Positions 8,298 through 15,307 of a stretch of DNA of 64,000 nt are shown here, piece after piece; positions within the stretch are counted from its first letter, which is position 1; the number at the start of each line of letters is the position of its first letter. The stretch comes from Bacteroidetes bacterium UBA1941 (GTDB lineage: Bacteria; Bacteroidota; Bacteroidia; Chitinophagales; LD1): assembly GCA_002336805.1 (NCBI GenBank), contig DDEZ01000013.1, forward strand, positions 291,648-355,647, in the 5' to 3' direction. Position numbers and translations under genes: made by a program. The notes under the pieces were generated by a model. It was not told the DNA's origin and made no database searches. It was given only the letters and a program-made list of their open reading frames with translations.

Positions 8298-10556
8298 TTA
8301 GGTTACCACACATTCTAGATAAGGTACCAAGGCATTATGAATTCTGAAGCGCTTTGAGTTTAACTTCTGCGCTATTTTCTTTATTTTTTTTGACTTATCG
8401 ACATCATATTCATACTCAAAGATGCCCTCTTTTACTTCGCGACCAATTATTGTTAGATCAACCAAATGATCTATGAATGACTCGATTGCTTGAGGCGTAT
8501 CTGCATTAATCGAGGCTATTTTCATTTTTTCAATTATTTCATCCTCAGTTAAAATAATTGTTGATGCCATTAGTTCATACATGAAATTTTCCATTTGCGT
8601 AATGGTTATTCCATTTTCAACAATAATTGATTTAAAGACCCAAGACGAATATTCTTTATGAGCGCTATTTATATCATCATCCTGAATCAACAAATGACCT
8701 CTAGAAACTGCAAAGTTTTTAGCCGATTTGAAAAAATATATAATATCTCTAGGCCTAGGGAAAATCAAATCCATTATATATTCCTTCACAGGAATGTTTC
8801 TAACGTCTTTAACGATAAAACGTTCCCATAAATCTTGAACTCTGTAGTTCTTTTCATTTAATTCCACAAAGCGCTCTTCAATTATTCGAAAGAGTAGATC
8901 TTTATCATCCCATTGTAATCTAGTAACCTCGATTTTGTCTGGTTCCCTAGCATTGGATGTTATATACTTGAAAATATCGCTACGCAAAAATATTGTTAAG
9001 TGAAATGAAATTTCGGTTTGTGCAGACTTAATAACGGACAATTCATTTACTATTCGACCAGATACTCCGAGCAGTCCTAGAATGTATTTGCTTAGGATAT
9101 TAATTTTCGAGCTCGCCCTCCAAGATTTATCTAGGTTATCTATTAAAACTATCAGCTTATGTTGTTTTGGAATCAATTTAGCAAAGTGATCTTTTAGTAT
9201 GCTAATTGTCCCCTGATGAAGGTATTCTGAAATCTTTAAACGGTATTCTTGATTATTGCCATTACCAATTTCTGAAATATTATTCTGCTTTAATACTTTA
9301 ATTTGCTCTTCCAATCGAGTACTAAAATCAGTTAGAAATATGCTGGATTTAGTATTGATATATTTAATAAATTCAAAATCATTTTTGGTCTTGGCATAAT
9401 CTGGCTTTGAATCAATATCTTCAAAAAGTGTTTTGGCAATTTCAGTATAGATGAGAAACTTCCAAATGCATTCGACCAAAAACCCTTTTTCAAATTCATT
9501 ATTAGCGGCTTCCATTAATGAGATCAACCCATCTATTTCAAAATTTATGGGTTTAATTACGACAATATGATTTCGTTTGTCCCTTTTTAACTCACTATTA
9601 AGGTAATATAGAGTTGCGGTTTTACCTGTGCCCTTGCGGCCAACAACAATATTGTGTTCGCCTTTGATTAAAGTATTTATATTAGAACTTTCAACAAAGT
9701 ATTGATAAAGTTCTTGGCTTTCATGCTCGGCTATGGCTTCACCAAAACTTATGTTTTGTAACTCACTTCTTTTATGCTTGATTTCTTTTATAGTTTCCTG
9801 CCTTACATAAAGCTCACCAATATCTTTTTGTACTTCTTCAAAAAAGCTGCTAACAATATCAATGCATTCATTTCGATTGTTAAATTTTTTTAATACCTCT
9901 TTTAAATCTAATGGCGATTCATAAGGAGTTTCAGCAATCATTTTGATTCGCTTATCCCTTCCTAAGGCCAAACCCGATATCAATGAACATTTTGCGTTAT
10001 GAACCTCATGACCAATTCTGTGAGAAGAGGATAGTTGGGATAATAAACATGGTACAAGAGATAATTGTTGAACATACCAAGTAAGAGGCTCAACCTTACT
10101 CTCAGCGGGATCATCTAAAATGTAGGGAAGTTTAAATTGTTTTGCTAGATTAATTATATCCTGATTATAGTTAGTATTGACTTGCCCATTCATTATCAAA
10201 AAGGAGGCTCGGGATTCTTTACCTTCAATAGTATCAGCAAGGGTATCCCATAAGCATTTTTTGACTTGATTATAAGGTTGTTCTTTGTAAAATTTACTGA
10301 TAATATCACGAGTATTTGTATAAGTCGAATATCCAACTGTATCCAATAGACCAAGTTCTTTTTGCCTTTTTACGGAATTATCATACGATCTGTCGTTGAT
10401 TATAAATAATGGCTTCTTCTTAGCAATAGCATATCCTAATTCAAAAAGTACATTATCATTCAAGCCCGTAAGGTCAGCGCAGAAAAAATCGCATTCGTCA
10501 ATTTCTTCAAGGATTTTAGAAATGATTAATTGCCAGAGTTTTTTAGGTCTTTCCAA
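8298..10556 (-). CDS. Large P-loop ATPase with Rossmann-like N-terminal domains, main frame of a frame-disrupted gene (defence-like)
   Basis: 752 residues from a nominal TTG. The frame begins mid-domain: CDFFCADLTGLNDNVLFELGYA is the second half of a nucleoside-deoxyribosyltransferase/TIR-like Rossmannoid domain whose first half is in the other frame (10526-10666). A second Rossmann-like segment follows at about 130-220 (HNAKCSLISGLALGRDKRIK, then YESPLDLKE). The ATPase core has Walker A GRKGTGKT (306-313) and Walker B HKLIVLIDNLDKSW. A helical C-terminus follows, with a winged-helix-like stretch near 650-730. This layout matches the poorly characterised Sll1717/KAP-like P-loop ATPases, often associated with anti-phage loci (family knowledge). 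It stands alone and is strikingly AT-rich next to gatB and recO, suggesting transfer. A defence function is inference. Confidence 0.75.
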   Translation of the reverse strand: MERPKKLWQLIISKILEEIDECDFFCADLTGLNDNVLFELGYAIAKKKPLFIINDRSYDNSVKRQKELGLLDTVGYSTYTNTRDIISKFYKEQPYNQVKKCLWDTLADTIEGKESRASFLIMNGQVNTNYNQDIINLAKQFKLPYILDDPAESKVEPLTWYVQQLSLVPCLLSQLSSSHRIGHEVHNAKCSLISGLALGRDKRIKMIAETPYESPLDLKEVLKKFNNRNECIDIVSSFFEEVQKDIGELYVRQETIKEIKHKRSELQNISFGEAIAEHESQELYQYFVESSNINTLIKGEHNIVVGRKGTGKTATLYYLNSELKRDKRNHIVVIKPINFEIDGLISLMEAANNEFEKGFLVECIWKFLIYTEIAKTLFEDIDSKPDYAKTKNDFEFIKYINTKSSIFLTDFSTRLEEQIKVLKQNNISEIGNGNNQEYRLKISEYLHQGTISILKDHFAKLIPKQHKLIVLIDNLDKSWRASSKINILSKYILGLLGVSGRIVNELSVIKSAQTEISFHLTIFLRSDIFKYITSNAREPDKIEVTRLQWDDKDLLFRIIEERFVELNEKNYRVQDLWERFIVKDVRNIPVKEYIMDLIFPRPRDIIYFFKSAKNFAVSRGHLLIQDDDINSAHKEYSSWVFKSIIVENGITITQMENFMYELMASTIILTEDEIIEKMKIASINADTPQAIESFIDHLVDLTIIGREVKEGIFEYEYDVDKSKKIKKIAQKLNSKRFRIHNALVPYLECVVT

Positions 10557-10666
10557 GATATTATCTCAGCTTCTGAGCTTTTATTAATTTCCAGTATTGC
10601 TTCCTCTATCGCTTCGCCACATGATGTTGGGTTTGAACCGTACGCAAAAAAACCTTTAGCTTTCAT
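10526..10666 (-). CDS. N-terminal frame of the disrupted Rossmann-like/ATPase gene
   Basis: The frame is open from a TTG at 10711, but the ATG at 10666 is preferred because it begins exactly at the domain (MKAKGFFAYGSNPTSCGEAI) and lies downstream of the promoter. It encodes 46 residues, ending SWKDLKNSGN and a TAA at 10526. FFAYGSNP and the following helix are the nucleotide-binding first half of the NDT/TIR-like fold, completed in the -1 frame by IISKILEEIDECDFFCADL. The two frames overlap for 31 bp. Either translation shifts -1 at the A AAA AAC heptamer, or one base has been lost, giving a pseudogene or a sequencing error. Confidence 0.65.
   Translation of the reverse strand: MKAKGFFAYGSNPTSCGEAIEEAILEINKSSEAEIISWKDLKNSGN
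10538..10544 (-). other. Canonical -1 frameshift heptamer A AAA AAC at the frame junction
   Basis: In the upstream frame the codons are CTA AAA AAC, so the heptamer is in the exact X XXY YYZ phase. A -1 slip yields AAA AAA CTC TGG CAA TTA, which is the downstream ATPase frame. The same heptamer followed by TC is used by IS1 (established knowledge). I see no convincing stem-loop just downstream. Confidence 0.5.
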
Positions 10667-10708
10667 ATTTGCATCGTGCTTTTTGACGAAAATAATTTTT
10701 GAATTATT

Positions 10709-10743
10709 CAAATATAACTATTTGATAGTTATTCGTAGACCAA
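10709..10743 (-). promoter_or_regulatory. Promoter with embedded palindrome for the ATPase gene
   Basis: On the minus strand there is a perfect -7 element TATATTTG (10716-10709) and an upstream TTG (10743-10741) at a rather long 24-bp spacing. Between them lies a perfect inverted repeat, ATAACTAT-TTG-ATAGTTAT on the plus strand (10714-10732), overlapping the edge of the -7 element. This is a typical repressor-operator position. The predicted transcript start near 10702 supports the ATG at 10666. Confidence 0.5.
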
Positions 10744-10748
10744 TCCCA

Positions 10749-10788
10749 GCCCGCTGTTCCAATTTTAGCCCCGCTGTTCCAGGTTTAG
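10749..10788. repeat. Tandem pair of 20-bp repeats
   Basis: Two adjacent units share CCCGCTGTTCCA followed by a TTTAG ending. An inverted partner (TAACTTGGAGCAG, about 10796-10808) could fold with the second unit. Confidence 0.5.
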
Positions 10789-10815
10789 CGTAGCGTAACT
10801 TGGAGCAGGGAATAA

Positions 10816-11110
10816 CTTCAAGTCTCAGACTTGAGGCGTAGTACAGGTCTTAGCGTCTTTGCGCCTTTGCATGAAACAGCATTCCACGGCTGCGCCCTTC
10901 GAGCCCTTACAGCATTCCCTTCAGGCTGTTCTTAGCGTCCTTCGTGTGAAAACGCATTTGTATTCTTTAGCATTTTCGCGTTTTTGCGAGCCATAAAGCA
11001 TCTGGCTGTTCCACCAACTGGCGCGGAACTTAGTTCCGTGCCGAAGCTAGGCCCTCCACTGGTCTAAGCTTCCAGCTTAGCCCTACCCATCCGTTAAGCT
11101 TTTAGCTTAA
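10816..11110. repeat. Array of short perfect hairpins in a gene-free stretch
   Basis: Four compact inverted repeats with different sequences but the same design occur here: 10816-10836 (arms around TCAAGTCT, 1-base loop), 11021-11041 (GCGCGGAACT arm, 1-base loop, one G-T pair), 11064-11080 (CTAAGCT, 3-base loop) and 11094-11110 (TTAAGCT, 3-base loop). The surrounding 10712-11276 interval has no credible gene. Confidence 0.6.
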
Positions 11111-11214
11111 TAGTCTTTACTGTTCTTAGCGCCCTTCAAGCCCTTTGCGTGAAAAGCATTTACATTCTTTCGCGCTTTCGCGTTTTCGCGAGCCATAAAG
11201 CATCTGGCTGTTCC
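10928..11214. repeat. Direct repeat of the TTTGCG-type intergenic family (two ~85-93-bp copies)
   Basis: Copies at 10928-11012 and 11122-11214 both begin GTTCTTAGCG, contain GTGAAAA and CATTT and a run of TTTCGCG units, and end with the same 29-bp stretch from GCGAGCCATAAAG to CTGGCTGTTCC. A partial relative is at 10848-10880. Confidence 0.7.
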
Positions 11215-11276
11215 TTCTGCATTTACTTAAACCCTTTGCGCCTTTGCGAGAGATCACTCTCCCCCCAAAAAAGCCG

Positions 11277-11915
11277 CTAAAACTCAGCCCGCAAAAAATA
11301 CCCATCCTCAAAGACGATAGCCGGCAGGTACGCCGGCGCCTTCCCGTCAAAGTACGCGATAGGCGGCACCAGCGCCTTGTCAGGATGCAGCTGGTTATAC
11401 CGGAAGAGCTTCTCCCGCGTCACGTTCTGCGCCTTGGCAGGCTTCGTAGCCGCAGGCCCATCAGCAGGCAGCGTAGCAGCAGCCTCCTCCTCCGCAGGCC
11501 GCGCAGGCACCTCCGCCACAGGCTGCGGAGGTGGGTCCGGCTGCGCATCTATCTGCGCCAGGTGGCTCACATCCGGCTCAGCGGGCACCACACCCGGCTC
11601 GCGGTTCCACCCATAGTGGTGCCGCAGCATAAACATCCCAAACTGCACCGGGCACTTGCCATTCATCGTCTTGTCCACGATCCGCGCCTCAAAGCGCTGC
11701 TGTATCACCCGCATCAGGTGTATGATCTCCGCGTTGCCGCGCCACTTGCGCCGCCAGTACGCCCACACATCGTCGTATACATTGGCCAGGCTCAGCGCAT
11801 GGCCCAGGTACGTACAGTCCGGGCTGTAGGAGAAGTTCTCGATCTGCCGTAGCGTCTCCATCGTACGCTCCAGCGTCCATTTCACGGCATTCGTATTGCC
11901 ATCAGGTGCTGCCAT
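11277..11915 (-). CDS. Phage terminase small-subunit-like protein, orphan
   Basis: 212 residues. The N-terminal ~110 residues are helical: AAPDGNTNAVKWTLERTMET, later VQFGMFMLRHHYGW. The ending P-V-Q-x-x-M-F-x-L-R-x-x-Y-G-W is like the K-x-P...F-x-L-K-N-x-Y-G-W signature of Bacteroidota prophage terminase small subunits. An Ala/Pro-rich linker (about 118-165) leads to a short C-terminal segment (RYNQLHPDKALVPPIAYFDG) that I do not recognise. No large terminase, portal or capsid genes are adjacent, so it is a phage remnant or a domesticated gene. It is GC-rich like the core genome, and repeats flank it on both sides. Confidence 0.5.
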   Translation of the reverse strand: MAAPDGNTNAVKWTLERTMETLRQIENFSYSPDCTYLGHALSLANVYDDVWAYWRRKWRGNAEIIHLMRVIQQRFEARIVDKTMNGKCPVQFGMFMLRHHYGWNREPGVVPAEPDVSHLAQIDAQPDPPPQPVAEVPARPAEEEAAATLPADGPAATKPAKAQNVTREKLFRYNQLHPDKALVPPIAYFDGKAPAYLPAIVFEDGYFLRAEF

Positions 11916-11934
11916 AGGTTGTTGTTTTAAGTTT

Positions 11935-12012
11935 TAGGTAATAGGTAATAGGTAATAGGGAATAAGGAATAGAGAATAATGAATAGAGAATAATGATTAG
12001 GGAATAGCGAAT
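11935..12012. repeat. Degenerate 7-11-bp tandem repeat
   Basis: TAGGTAATAGGTAATAGG grades into units such as GGAATAAGGAATAGAGAATAATG. It starts about 20 bp upstream of the terminase-like start codon and looks like slipped-strand expansion. Confidence 0.75.
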
Positions 12013-12077
12013 GCATGGAACTACGTACACAAACTACCACATCAAGCATTTAATCATCACACAAAGCCCAAAATGTT

Positions 12078-12205
12078 GAAACTCCCCCTTCCTAAAGGGG
12101 GACAAAGGGGGATTTGACACACTCACCCCATCAAGCACACCACCACCCACAAAAACACCACATTGCTGAAATTCCCCCTTTAGAAAGGGGGACAAAGGGG
12201 GATTT
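12078..12205. repeat. Pair of 38-bp C5/G5 hairpin repeats
   Basis: Copies at 12078-12115 and 12168-12205 share GAAA(C/T)TCCCCCTT, then AAAGGGGGACAAAGGGGGATTT; the CCCCCTT and AAGGGGG parts fold back on each other. Read on the minus strand they give NPPLSPFxKGEF peptides. The C5-x-C5-A3-G5 ends of the insert in ileS have the same style. The rest of 11916-12509 has no credible gene. Confidence 0.65.
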
Positions 12206-12268
12206 GGCAATCGCGCCGCAAGAGCCACTAAAATTCCTCGCAAAAAAACTCCTGTATTCCTTCCGGCT

Positions 12269-12330
12269 GTTCTTAGCTCCTTTGAGTGAAAAAGCAATTC
12301 TATTCTTTCGCGTTTTCGCGCTTTTGCGGT
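12269..12330. repeat. Further copy of the TTTGCG-type intergenic repeat
   Basis: GTTCTTAGCTCC, GTGAAAAAGCA and TTCTTTCGCGTTTTCGCG align with the copies at 10928-11214. The run ends TTTTGCGGTTAA as in the 5780-5929 copies. Confidence 0.6.
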
Positions 12331-12509
12331 TAATATGCGTTGCTAATATATGCAAAATCAGCCAATATCGCACACAAACCTATCCACAAAACTGAGGACA
12401 ACTCTCACCTCAAAAACTTGCAAAACCCAACCCCCGCAGACCCACACAAACACAACCAACTACACATGCAACAAGCACGCATATCACCCACCCTCCAGTC
12501 GAAAAACAA

Positions 12510-13235
12510 CTATGAAAACAGCATCTCCAGCACCTCCGGCGACCGCAGCCCCGTGAACCCATCCAGGTGCATATTGTAGTACCGCAGCAGCGTATGCATC
12601 AGCTCCTGCCGCTGCCCGCGGTGCAGCCGCAGGTCAGGCACCTGCAGCATACTCGTAGTAGACAGCACACTGATCCACCGGCTCATCTCACGCCCCAGCA
12701 CCAGCCCGCTCACACTCTCACGGGCAGTATACCCACCCTCCTGCATGTCAAAGAAAGGCGCCTCCTCCGTCCACACCCCATGCGGCGGGAAACCCAGGTA
12801 CACCGCATAGTACACGAGGAACTGCAGGTGATAGTCATGGTTCACCACCACCATCTCATCCAGATGCACGAAGCAGGCATACACAAAGTGAAACATCTCC
12901 TCATTCGCATCATGCTCCTTCAGAGACTTACTCACCACCTCCAATATAAAGAGCCCCATAGCCGTCCTCACAGTATCAAAGGGGAGTGTCCTGTACGTAT
13001 AGGCACGGCGGTACTCCTTGATGCGTTGCAGGTTCTTATTGTCCCTGTGCGTGATGTCCAGGTCGAGCAGCGTGAGTGGCTGCATCATAGCGGCCTTGGC
13101 CGTAGAGCGGCTGCTGCGCACGCCATTCACTATATAGCTCACCAGGCCTAGGCGCTCTGTATACATCCGCACTATGACAGATGTCTCAGAGTACTTCACC
13201 GTATGTAGCACTATGCCTTTGGTCTTGATGTCCAT
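12510..13235 (-). CDS. recO: DNA repair protein RecO
   Basis: The frame is open to 13292, but the ATG at 13235 starts exactly at the conserved N-terminus (MDIKTKGIVLHTVKYSETS), giving 241 residues, the normal length. The OB-fold N-terminal domain includes VIVRMYTERLGLVSYIVNG and VRSSRSTAKAAMMQPLTLLDL. The C-terminal domain is helical (LQRIKEYRRAYTYRTLP). As in many Bacteroidota, the C-terminal zinc-finger cysteines are not evident. RecO loads RecA with RecR in the RecF pathway. A -7-like TATTTTAG (13260-13253 on the minus strand) lies upstream, and the gene is divergent from the YfhO-like gene. Confidence 0.93.
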   Translation of the reverse strand: MDIKTKGIVLHTVKYSETSVIVRMYTERLGLVSYIVNGVRSSRSTAKAAMMQPLTLLDLDITHRDNKNLQRIKEYRRAYTYRTLPFDTVRTAMGLFILEVVSKSLKEHDANEEMFHFVYACFVHLDEMVVVNHDYHLQFLVYYAVYLGFPPHGVWTEEAPFFDMQEGGYTARESVSGLVLGREMSRWISVLSTTSMLQVPDLRLHRGQRQELMHTLLRYYNMHLDGFTGLRSPEVLEMLFS

Positions 13236-13303
13236 CAGTGTATCACTATGCGCTAAAATAGGGCCGCCTTTGCTATCTTCATCCCCCGGCACGCCCCGCT
13301 AAA

Positions 13304-15307
13304 ATGCAAAGACTTACGCAAATAGCCACACGACCTGCCATATGGATGGTAGCAGTACTGGTAGCCGCCTACTGGCAGGTAGCCCTGTGCCAGTACACCC
13401 TGCAATGGGATATGACAGATCAGGCCTTTGTCTGGCACCGGTTCATCAGTGAGTGCTTCCATAGCGGCATCATACCCCTATGGGCGCCCTACAGCAAGCT
13501 GGGCTACCCCTTCTACGCTGACCCGCAGAGTGGTCTATTCTACCCTATAGTATGGCTCCTGGCCCTCGCAAGCCGCTACTCTCTATATAGTAATAATATA
13601 GAGCTCTTCATCCATATCGTGCTGGCTGCACTGGGCATGAGATATCTGCTGCGCACGCTGCGTATCAGCGAGGGTGCAGCAGCCATCTTTGGACTCGTCT
13701 ATGCTATGTCGGGGCCTGCCACCGGCCACGCTACCCACTCTACGTTGATAGCCAGTATGTGCTGGCTGCCGTGGCTCATGGGCAGCTATATCAGAGTGCT
13801 GCAGCGCCACCGCATGGCAGATCTGTTGCTCACGGTGGGCTTCGTGCTCATGCAGCTCACCGGTGGCTATGCAGGCATGACCATCATCCTGCTGTATGTC
13901 ATGGCAGGCCTGCTGGTCTACTATATACTGGTGCACACCTCAGAGCGGAGAGGAGCCCTGCTGCGCGTAGTGCAGATGCACCTGTGTCTGGGAGCGCTGG
14001 TACTCATGGTCAGCGGCGGCTATCTCTACGCAGTAGCGCAAGGGCAACCCTACATAGACCGGGGTGAGGGAGTGACCCGGGCTTCAGTGGGCAATGTACC
14101 CTTCAGTCCGCGGTGTCTGGTCACGCTGCTGTACCCGCAGCTGGTAGGGGCTGGTGAGGTTGCATATGATACGGATATCACTATGCAGAGTCTCTACATG
14201 GGTATCATACCACTGGTGCTGGTACTGCTGTCATTGATACAGGCCCGGAGGCGCTCTACGTACATCATAGCCATAAGCGCTACCCTTATGCTGCTGGCAG
14301 CTATGGGAGATCATACACCACTACGGGGCTGGCTATACGACTATATCCCCCTCATGAAGTTCTTCCGCCATGCGGGTATATTCCGGCTATATGCGTGCAT
14401 AGGGTGGATCATATTGGCGGCGCGCGGCTATGACGCCATGGAGGGTGCGCAGAGCTACCATCTGCGCTCGGTATACCGCTACCTTATCATTGTGCTGCTG
14501 CTACTGTCAGTCTCTCTATGGATATCCGCATCGGTGATACCCGTAGTCCATCATCTGGTACGAGCGCTGGCCACGCATAGTATGCCTATAGCACTGTGTG
14601 CGCTGACGGCCGTGGCCATCATACTCATACCGGGGCTGACCGCAGAGCGGAGAAGGATATTACTAGGCATACTCATACTGTCAGATCTCGGTCTGTCTGT
14701 ACAGGCTGTCATGACCAGGACCATCATATCAGACCGGCAAGTAAGTGTCATACAGAAGCGCATAGATCACTATCCGCAGGGATTCCCCATGCCAGATAAT
14801 GTTCCCATCACGTCGTTCAATCAATGGAATGACACCACTATAGCACCACCCGTCTGGCAAAATGCAGGCTTCATCAGGAAGCAGCTATCATTTGAAGGTT
14901 ACAATGGATTCAAGCTGAAGAGCTACAATCTTATTCATGACAGGCCGGACTTCTTTGACACATATCGTCATCAGAATCTCGTGTCTGCCGATAGCGGAGC
15001 GATCATCCACATCACCAGCTTTGACCCTGATCATATCGGGCTGGATATAGAGACTGACCATGCGCAGCATGTGGTGCTCGGGCAGGTATATTTCCCCGGG
15101 TGGATATGTAGTGTAGACCATGCGGCTACTACAGCTGCAGAGGAGAGCCCAGATCATTTTGTATCATCTGCCATACCTAAGGGCAGGCATACAGTGCAGC
15201 TGGAGTTTGTACCGAGGGGAGGACGCCTTGCTTTCTGGTATAGCATCATCACCTTCACCGTGTTGATCTCCGCTACAGCAGTGGTGATGCGGAGGTCTAG
15301 TGTATGA
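13304..15307 (+). CDS. YfhO-like polytopic membrane protein
   Basis: 667 residues. An N-terminal membrane segment is followed by a loop with DMTDQAFVWHRFISECF and IPLWAPYSKLGYPFYADPQ, as in YfhO/GT-C-type proteins. About a dozen hydrophobic helices follow, and the C-terminal soluble domain has a beta-rich ending (VVLGQVYFPGWICSVD) and a last membrane helix. Bacillus YfhO glycosylates lipoteichoic acid; Bacteroidota members are assumed to be lipid-linked sugar transferases (inference). Its 3' end overlaps porZ convergently by 11 bp. The start is the first ATG and fits the membrane signal. Confidence 0.8.
   Translation: MQRLTQIATRPAIWMVAVLVAAYWQVALCQYTLQWDMTDQAFVWHRFISECFHSGIIPLWAPYSKLGYPFYADPQSGLFYPIVWLLALASRYSLYSNNIELFIHIVLAALGMRYLLRTLRISEGAAAIFGLVYAMSGPATGHATHSTLIASMCWLPWLMGSYIRVLQRHRMADLLLTVGFVLMQLTGGYAGMTIILLYVMAGLLVYYILVHTSERRGALLRVVQMHLCLGALVLMVSGGYLYAVAQGQPYIDRGEGVTRASVGNVPFSPRCLVTLLYPQLVGAGEVAYDTDITMQSLYMGIIPLVLVLLSLIQARRRSTYIIAISATLMLLAAMGDHTPLRGWLYDYIPLMKFFRHAGIFRLYACIGWIILAARGYDAMEGAQSYHLRSVYRYLIIVLLLLSVSLWISASVIPVVHHLVRALATHSMPIALCALTAVAIILIPGLTAERRRILLGILILSDLGLSVQAVMTRTIISDRQVSVIQKRIDHYPQGFPMPDNVPITSFNQWNDTTIAPPVWQNAGFIRKQLSFEGYNGFKLKSYNLIHDRPDFFDTYRHQNLVSADSGAIIHITSFDPDHIGLDIETDHAQHVVLGQVYFPGWICSVDHAATTAAEESPDHFVSSAIPKGRHTVQLEFVPRGGRLAFWYSIITFTVLISATAVVMRRSSV

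Noticed and set aside
11244..11852. 202-residue Arg-rich plus-strand ORF
   Set aside because: Antisense shadow of the terminase-like gene; composition is typical of a reverse-strand GC-rich frame.
12034..12297. 87-residue ORF with two NPPLSPFxKGEF peptides
   Set aside because: It is made by the two C5/G5 hairpin repeats; no other coding sign.
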